A stretch of DNA of 64,000 nucleotides from Oreohelix idahoensis (taxonomy: Eukaryota; Mollusca; Gastropoda; Stylommatophora; Oreohelicidae). This document shows positions 57,600 through 64,000 of this stretch, in pieces. The stretch is taken from contig JAMPIV010013740.1 of assembly GCA_024509875.1 (NCBI GenBank), forward strand, positions 149,749 through 213,748. Reading direction: 5' to 3'. The position numbers and the translations under genes were made by a program. The notes beneath the pieces were generated by a model. That model made no database searches and was not told where the DNA came from. It was given only the letters and a program-made list of their open reading frames with translations. Each line of letters starts with the position of its first letter. Position 1 is the stretch's first letter.

Positions 57600-58320
57600 T
57601 GTGGTGGGGTTTTATTTATGATTTTCATGAGGTCCCCTGGTGTAATATATTTACTGAGGACAGGCACAAGTGCCGAACACACTCTTACACTGCAACATCA
57701 AAGATGTGGCAAAGGCCAGGTTGGACGTTTGGACAACACATTTTTATTAACAACTCGAAGCTCCAATTATTTCATAGAAGATATGCTCCTGATATAATGG
57801 CATAAACTAGCCAGTCTCTAGCGTCGTTATACAGTCTGCTACAGACACAATGTCCTCGTTATTTTTCATGCAGATTTATTGAAAGTTCACAACTCACTTG
57901 TTTCATAATCAGAATTCCATTCACACAATAATCTAGCATCGACCCACTGAGGTATATGGGCGATCTAGAGGTCGAACACTTTAGGAATCTGTAGAAATTA
58001 ACACATCTAGGAGCTCGACATTTATGCGTCCGTCCACCTTGAAATACTCACAGAAAAAGCATCTTTCACTTCTGCTAACTTTGGACCGGTCGACTTCTGC
58101 TAATCTGCCCCCAAAAGGAAATGACGTACTTCCGGGTAACCCATGGATACAGTACATCAACAACATGGTCCCTAGTCGAGCCTTATTTGATATCGACAGA
58201 TATGTTATGAGTTTTAGTCATAACAACTACCTTTACCGTTTTTTAATATCTGAAGCAAATGCATGCCTGCTTCACACGTGTATCACTTCAGTTGTTTCTC
58301 TTTTATGAATCTATCCGCAG
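57600..58320. other. Unannotated end of the TM6-TM7 intron
   Basis: No repeat or coding signal recognised. It ends in TTCTCTTTTATGAATCTATCCGCAG, split here as a pyrimidine tract plus the CAG acceptor at 58318-58320. Confidence 0.5.
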
Positions 58321-58429
58321 CTGGAGGAATGGTACATTCATTTCTACTACTTTGCTCGTTACCTAGCCCACTCAAACAGCGTCATAAATCCATTTATCTA
58401 CGCCGGGTTCAACGACAATTTCAAGAAAG
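58321..58429 (+). CDS. Peptide GPCR, TM7 exon
   Basis: Encodes LEEWYIHFYYFARYLAHSNS, then VINPFIYAGFNDNFKK. NSVINPFIY holds the class A TM7 NPxxY motif, and NDNFKK begins helix 8. The acceptor is CCGCAG at 58320. The donor AAG/GTAAGC at 58429/58430 leaves one base of a Gly codon (phase 1), completed by the next exon. The entry is phase 0 from the TM6 exon. Very typical of peptide-binding receptors such as NPFF, QRFP or orexin types, though I cannot set the subfamily. Confidence 0.92.
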
Positions 58430-58619
58430 GTAAGCTCCGGTACGTGTTGAGATTCTTATATTCAGCCATTTCTTATTTTTATTCCTTATACAATTTCCGG
58501 TTTTTTTTATTTGTTTATTGCAGTTATCGTTTCATATTGTTGGAAGATTGATTGACATCTAAAGTCAGATCTGTCCCGTATTGTTCCGGGGGGTGGGTCT
58601 GACGAGCCAAAGAAAGAAT

Positions 58620-58745
58620 ATGACTATTGTTCCCTCAGGCGTGTCGTAGAAGGCGGCTTATATGAGTTTGTGCATGAGGCTGGCAACCTTGTTATGTAAA
58701 AGAAAATGCCCCAGAAACCACCACTACAAGGAGCATGTGGATGCT
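58620..58745 (-). repeat. R1 dispersed repeat, reverse orientation
   Basis: Plus strand TGTCGTAGAAGGCGGCTTAT, TGAGGCTGGCAACCTTGTTA and ACCACTACAAGGAGCATGTG are the reverse complement of R1 blocks. Confidence 0.5.
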
Positions 58746-58758
58746 TGGTGCAGACTTT

Positions 58759-58938
58759 CTGTACTGGTGGTTCCAGCTGTACTGGTGGTTCCAGCTGTAC
58801 TGGTGGTTCCAGCTGTACTGGTGGTTCCAGCTGTACTGGTGGTTCCAGCTGTACTGGTGGTTCCAGCTGTACTGGTGGTTCCAGCTGTACTGGTGGTTCC
58901 AGCTGTACTGGTGGTTCCAGCTGTACTGGTGGTTCCAG
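58759..58938 (+). repeat. 18-bp minisatellite, exactly 10 copies
   Basis: CTGTACTGGTGGTTCCAG is repeated without change. All six frames stay open (for example Cys-Thr-Gly-Gly-Ser-Ser), an artefact of the unit. Confidence 0.97.
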
Positions 58939-59017
58939 GCTCCTTAAGCAACGCAAAGGAAATGATGAAAGGCAAATCCGGCGCTGGGAATGACAAGCTG
59001 TCATATCTCCTATTGCC

Positions 59018-59215
59018 ATTACAGGTCAGTCCTTTTTCTTGAATCCCCACGGTAAGATAGGTTGGGGGGCTGAAAAACACATGGAGAAGGTAACTGAAGA
59101 CGGACATGAAAGGTATGATGAAAATATGGAAAACTTAAAAGATGTCCTATGACAGGAATGCTTGATATACATTTGTGGAAAGTATATGCTCCTTTGGCAA
59201 CTGATGGGTTATGAT
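59018..59215 (+). pseudogene. LINE-c C-terminal fragment
   Basis: CAGTCCTTTTTCTTGAATCC, AAAACACATGGAGAAGG, then ATATGCTCCTTTGGCAACTG correspond to the QSLFWNP, NTWRR and VEGLCSS tail positions. Strongly decayed. Confidence 0.5.
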
Positions 59216-59327
59216 GATGAGTATAACCAATCTCTCTGGTGAACTTCGTCGCCATCTTCGCCCCTTTCTTCAGATATAGAAGGTTTTTCATGCTGGTTGG
59301 AGTATTAATCACATGATTTAAACCATT

Positions 59328-59700
59328 TCTTCTTCTTCTTCTTGTTCGTAGACTCTCAGACGTCAACTTGAATATGTTCAAAGATAGCAGTGGTCAGCTT
59401 GAGGCTATTTCTATCTCCATAGAGCTTTTCCAGGAATGGTACTGGTGATGGCTACATGTGCTTTCTTTGTTCCTCATATGTTGGGCATCTTTGAAGCAGA
59501 TGTTCAGCAGTTATTTTATCGGTGCCACAGTCACACTCATCAGTATCTTTAGCTTATTGAATGGGTGGTATCTTAATCTGTTGTGGCGCTTGCGGAGTCT
59601 ATGATGTTTTCCAGCAGTTATGTTGTTAGCTTTCTTATTTCTGTGATTATGATTGGACACTGTAAAAATGTGTGCTGTTATATTACCTTTACAATGTTGC
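59328..59700 (-). pseudogene. LINE-d 3' end with short (GAA)n tail
   Basis: The minus strand encodes RHNRLRYHPFNKLKI and, with frameshifts, the same LLxxC and ENIEV-like tail as 44020-44283, then GAAGAAGAA at 59342-59330. Same family in opposite orientation. Confidence 0.65.
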
Positions 59701-59739
59701 ACGCCTTTAAATTAATGCTTAAATGAAAGGATATAGAAT

Positions 59740-59832
59740 GCAAGATACATGAGAGCGGAAGGGCAGAATGATAGACGGGCCTGCTCGCACAATTCTTAAC
59801 CCTTTGAAAATAAAGTTCGTTCCTTCGTTCGT
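59740..59832 (+). repeat. LINE-e 3' tail
   Basis: GGGCAGAATGATAGACGGGC, ACAATTCTTAACCCTTTG and AAAATAAAGTTCGTTCC match the reverse complement of 23535-23625, including the GTTC-type tail. Confidence 0.7.
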
Positions 59833-59920
59833 CATCGTCTACTTGTCACGGTATTTTCAAATTCACCTTTTCTTACCACTCTTCAAATGAAGGTCCAATG
59901 CACTCTTTATTATTTTGTAA

Positions 59921-60064
<144 letters not shown>

Positions 60065-60215
60065 GAGTAGTGTGATTTCAAGTGAGTTAACATTAATTAT
60101 TGTTGTCTACACGTTGTATCTAATTCTGTGTTCCAGCAATTTAACACTATTTTTTTTTTTGTCTCCTTATACTGTGTTTAAGCCATGTAATAATACTTTT
60201 TGTTGCTGTCTCCAG

Positions 60216-60319
60216 GTTTTCACAATCTGTGTCGGGGCGGCGAGAGACGCTCACGTTACAACACAATGGTCTCCAGAGTAGACTCCTTCCAGAGCTCGAC
60301 ACATATGACAAAAGTGTGA
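60216..60319 (+). CDS. Peptide GPCR, last coding exon (C-terminal tail)
   Basis: The acceptor TGTCTCCAG ends at 60215. The first two bases complete Gly, then [33 protein letters not shown] and a TGA at 60317-60319. The join gives FKK-G-FHNLC, a usual helix 8 with a Cys that could be palmitoylated. Many Ser/Thr are potential kinase sites, and the end T-K-V fits a class I PDZ ligand (S/T-x-hydrophobic). The tail is short (~34 residues). With the other exons, 193 residues of receptor are covered. Confidence 0.88.
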
Positions 60320-60375
60320 CGTCATCATCGCGCAGGACTAGAATGGGACTTCAGGTCATAAGACATTGATTACTA

Positions 60376-60381
60376 AATAAA
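60376..60381 (+). terminator. GPCR polyadenylation signal AATAAA
   Basis: AATAAA lies 57 bp after the stop codon, giving a short 3' UTR with cleavage expected around 60395-60410. Confidence 0.65.
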
Positions 60382-60689
60382 ACTTTGACATAGTGATAGC
60401 AGATACATTAACACTAGAAGCTCCATGGCAACAGGTGGGTATGGAACTCCCAAAGAGACATTTTTCACCTTTGAAAGTGGTTGCCAAACTTTTCAACAAT
60501 GGATTTCTGAATGTTAGCCTGACTATCAAACACCTGTATGTAAGAATTCAAGGAAATTGTTTAATAGAACCTGTATTGCCAAAATCCTTTAGCGCGGTGG
60601 TTGTCGACCTTTTTTTACGACTATGACTCAAATTTCACAGTTGGTGAAGCTGATGACCCTTGTGAAATAATTGACAAGTACAAATTTAA

Positions 60690-61276
60690 TAGCCTCCTTC
60701 AGCCATACCTGACTATGGGAATGATGCGACCTTGATGTGATAGCCTGCAGCTGCTTTTTTTTCTGGTGTTACTTTCGTCGTGTTTTTTTGTCTGGTGTTA
60801 CTTTCGTCGTGTTATTTTCCCCTATTCTGCTTGTTGTAAGAGCTTCTTTTCATCCAATCTGAGGTGGCGCCGTACGGAACTAATCCCACTTGGTGCAATC
60901 AGCAGCTTTCTCCTCCCAGGCTGCCCGATGTCTGTACAATACTTTCATGTCTGTCGTGCACACATCTTTAAACCCCAGCTGTGGTCGTCCGGCTGTTCTT
61001 TTGCCATCTTCTGGTTGTCCGTAGAAAATATTTTTGGGATGCAATAATTTTCCTTACGGCGGACATGGTCGAGCCAGCGTAGTCTGCGCTGTCTAAGCAG
61101 TGTATACATGCCTGGTAGACCAGCACGTGACAGCATCTCGATATTTGTTATTTTGTCCTTCCACGAAATACCAAGGATTTGGCGCAGACACCATAGATGG
61201 ACTGCACTGAGCCTATTTTCTTGCTTAGCATAGGTTGTCCATGTCTCGCTGCCATATAGAAGCGTACTGTTGAAGA
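60690..61276 (-). pseudogene. LINE-b (RTE/BovB-like) RT C-terminal fragment, copy 2
   Basis: The minus strand encodes STLLYGSETWTTYAKQENRL, LRQILGISWKDKITNIEMLS, then LRQRRLRWLDHVRR, and after a damaged stretch the RRHLRL end. YGSETW and RRLRWLxHVxR are the classic post-RT blocks. The 3' flank is shared with 37775-37860. At least two frameshifts; 5'-truncated. Confidence 0.8.
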
Positions 61277-61866
61277 ATTATCTACCATTGCGTTGGCCTT
61301 TATTGCGAGTATTGAGTTTCCAAACTCACAGTTAATTATACGAATTCAGCCAAAGGCATGCCGCTTATAACTTCAAGAGTAAGGGAAACGAAAGGGACTT
61401 GGCCTATTGCAGTGTTTCCCACGATCCAATTTTGTGGTCGCGGCTTATAGATTGACAAGCGCTGCTATAGCAGAATAAACTTGAAATTAACGGTATATAA
61501 ATCCTTCATAAGAGCATTAACCTTGTTAATGTTTGAAAACAGCATAAAATTCACTCAAGCAAATATTTACTTCACAGGGTCTCTGAACTTGTCAAATACT
61601 TTAACAAATGTCAGTGCCCTATTTAAATCTGCTGTAAAGAGTTTTTCCTGCTTGATTTATGAAACTATTTATTGCTAAATAAACATTAATCAAGCGTCAT
61701 GTCAATACGGTTGTCAATACGTTTTAATGATTCGTTATATAAAAGTGGAGACTGAATAGGAGGCATAGATGATTGACAAGCTCAGTTTCTGTTAGTATAC
61801 AGTGTCGGGTCTTTTCGTGTTAATAATAAACATATACTACTCTTTAGTGTAGAGAGTGTTTACTAA
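61277..61866. other. Unannotated intergenic DNA
   Basis: AT-rich with no recognised gene or repeat. Confidence 0.4.
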
Positions 61867-62310
61867 CAGTGGCAGTTTTAGGCTTTTGCCTAGGGTTTCG
61901 GGCTTTTAGGGGCCTCGCGCACAAATGTACGTTTGTCGATACAATATAAATTTTTTTTTTTTTTTTTTTTTTTTTCTTATCCAGCGGCACTTGGGCTTTC
62001 AGCCCTTCGGCCCAATGACATGTCATTGCGAGGCTGGGGAACCTGAGGACTTTCCTTCCAACCCGGTCAGGAGCTTCTCTCCTTCCCATCCACAGAGGGT
62101 TTATCACAGGAGCCGTTCAGGCTATTCAGTCAAATTTCCGGCCGTAAACATTTCTTCAAACGCCGACGCCCGGGTTTGAACCATGAACACCTGGTCGCCA
62201 GTACAACGCCGAAGCCATTACACCAGCGCGGCTCCCATATAAATTTATTTAAAATTTGCCTGTGTAGTTCACGCTTTCCTACAGCCTCGCGTGAACTAAA
62301 ACCGCCACTG
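61867..62310. mobile_element. hAT-type MITE with a SINE nested inside
   Basis: Terminal inverted repeats CAGTGGCAGTTTTAG (61867) and CTAAAACCGCCACTG (ending 62310) match at 14 of 15 positions. The 8-bp flanks GTTACTAA and CTTACTAA match at 7 of 8, the hAT duplication length. The interior is non-coding; SINE-E occupies 61951-62236. Confidence 0.75.
61951..62236 (-). repeat. SINE-E, full-length with poly-A tail and 10-bp TSD
   Basis: The minus strand starts GGGAGCCGCGCTGGTGTAAT (A box TGGTGTAATGG), has GGTTCAAACCC (B box), and ends in about 25 A. ATATAAATTT flanks both sides (61944 and 62237). The sole window copy; head and tail are complete. Confidence 0.85.
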
Positions 62311-64000
62311 CTTACTAATGAACATGAGAAACCACAATAATTTAGAAATACATTGATCTCCTATATACATCATTTTATTTAACGTCGTAAATTGAGTACA
62401 GTGAAAAATAGCCCATTATATACGCTGTTTACTAGTTTTAAAATCGCTTTTGAGTTCATCCTCCTTCTCACCCTCTCCCACGCCTACTCACAACAACTCA
62501 AAATATTGGTAGTGTTTTATTGTACTCAAGTTAAGAAACTTTTGAAATTTATGGGAAAGAATTGTAACAAATTATTTATATTTTATCGAGAGTTCCCTTG
62601 CCAAAAGCATCAACATAATTTCTGCTGGTAACATTTCATCAACTTCGTAAGTTACGTAACAGATATTATCAAAAACGTGTGATCGTCAAGTGTTTTACTT
62701 GTTATTTATATCACCATCTTCCTTTGTCACCATTGTTCCATCATTATCGTCATTCACAAAGTCATCATTTCATATAACGTTTGGCGATGTGTAACACATC
62801 TATACAGCATGGATAAAACCAAGATTGAAGTTGAAAGTTGCAACCAAAGTGGAGTGGGCTCAATTCGCAGCGCAGGCGGGAAAAGATAATAGGAGGCGGA
62901 CACTTGGGAGTCATGACTCAAGTGGGCCCCCACTCCCTCAGAGTGTATAGAAGATAAAGGGCCGAATCACTTGTAAGACGGAGGGCCACTTCAGATGATC
63001 AGATTGCCTCCTGTTATATCGCTGTGTAGAGAGTTTCATATCATACACAAAAACTTTTGACTCTGTGTAATCAGTGGCGCAGCTAGGTTTTTACATTCAG
63101 GAGTAGGGGAGGCATTAAAAAAATCGCCACCCGATATTTCAGATTACTAATTAAATACTTTTAAATTTATTATAAACATTTACTTTGTTCTTAAAATAAA
63201 AACGCAAAATCCTTATATTTATTTTTTTTAATATATTTAAAGTGTGTTTTTCTGTGTATTCTAGTGTTTCTGATTTTTCCTGACTTTAAATTTATCAGGA
63301 ATCGGGAAGACCTTTGTATTCCCACGAAAAGATATATATATATTTATTGCCCCTTGTTTTGACATTGTTTCTTGTATATTCAGTATACATCTATATATAA
63401 TGATCACCGAAAGGTTTAAGGTGGAAAACAAAAATATTAGGATTGAACAAATTTATTTATGATTTATTTTATCATTATGTTTTTTATTTTTGATGCAATA
63501 ACTCTGTAGGAAAACTGAGGAATTGGTAAATTTATGTAAACGTCTGTTTCAAATTTGCTTATAAAAAATTCAAAGTTAATTATAAAAAAATATTTTTTTC
63601 CGAAGGTTTTATGCTTAATATTGCTTCAGAAATGATATTGAAATTCGCAGTCGCTTCCAAATGGCTTCAAAAATGTGAAAATTATTTTTTCCTTCAAAGT
63701 TTTTCTGTGATTGACTTGCGTTTTCTGATTACTTAGATTCATTTTATTCAATTCCAGGCTCAGTTCATCTTCTCTGGCCATTTCCTTTGACAAATTATCA
63801 TAATTTTCGTTTGTTTCTTCCCGTTTTTCTCCCTCGTTTGTTTTCGTAGTCGATGATGAAATGTCACCGAAGAGTCTGATCATTAAATCTCCTTTGAAAG
63901 AACATGAAAAAGTTTTTGAACAGAAGGGAAAATTGTATTATCTTTTTAAGCTCTCTGGATTTGGAGGTACAAGAGTGTCGTAAATTTATTTTGAGAGAAA
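62311..64000. other. Unannotated AT-rich DNA with a lone hAT-like end
   Basis: CAGTGGCGCAGCTAGGTTTT at about 63075 resembles a hAT terminus without a partner in the window. The charged 85-codon minus ORF at 63626-63883 is not recognised. Nothing else supported. Confidence 0.4.

Noticed and set aside
58624..59107. Four overlapping ORFs with six-residue repeats
   Set aside because: Caused by ten identical 18-bp units; every frame is open.
63626..63883. 85-codon charged minus-strand ORF
   Set aside because: Low-complexity, AT-rich surroundings, no known family; not strong enough to call a gene.

Overview
This is a window of animal nuclear DNA dominated by repeats. Introns with GT/AG borders, tRNA-derived SINEs, many LINE families, LTR retrotransposons, hAT and Tc1 DNA transposons and long microsatellites rule out a bacterial or plasmid source. 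The LINE and SINE mix and the peptide-receptor style suggest a lophotrochozoan, probably a gastropod mollusc; this is inference and of low certainty.

Host gene: I find one convincing host gene, the 3' part of a rhodopsin-class (class A) peptide GPCR on the + strand. Four coding exons (19010-19273, 38271-38375, 58321-58429, 60216-60319) encode the second extracellular loop and TM5, then TM6, then TM7 with the NPxxY motif, then a short tail. They join in frame across GT/AG introns of about 19.0, 19.9 and 1.8 kb, and a polyadenylation signal lies at 60376. Exons for TM1-TM4 are not recognised and probably lie left of the window.

LTR retrotransposons: 47284-57251 (minus strand, inside the TM6-TM7 intron) is a nearly intact ~10 kb Ty3/Gypsy-type element. 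Its domain order is Gag-PR-INT-RT-RNase H, with integrase before reverse transcriptase, as in the Gmr1 group. It has ~2.56 kb LTRs and an extra coiled-coil ORF upstream of and overlapping gag. 5106-14920 (plus strand) is a decayed relative with the same layout (coiled-coil ORF, Gag, PR, INT) but no RT/RNase H between integrase and the 3' LTR; its 3' LTR is enlarged by an internal duplication. A solo LTR of that family (31343-34033, 5-bp TSD) is nested inside a SINE. A third LTR element (34683-35576) is only 894 bp long, with 177-bp LTRs, a 5-bp TSD and a gag remnant.

Other regions: the left edge (1-491, minus) holds the broken 5' end of a hAT-transposase-like, KIAA1586/ZMYM-type zinc-finger gene. 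LINE 3' fragments of at least eight families, five SINE families, a Tc1 remnant, a hAT MITE with a nested SINE, and many minisatellites and microsatellites fill most remaining space. The rest of 14.9-18.0, 40.7-43.2 and 62.3-64.0 kb looks like unannotatable intronic or intergenic DNA.
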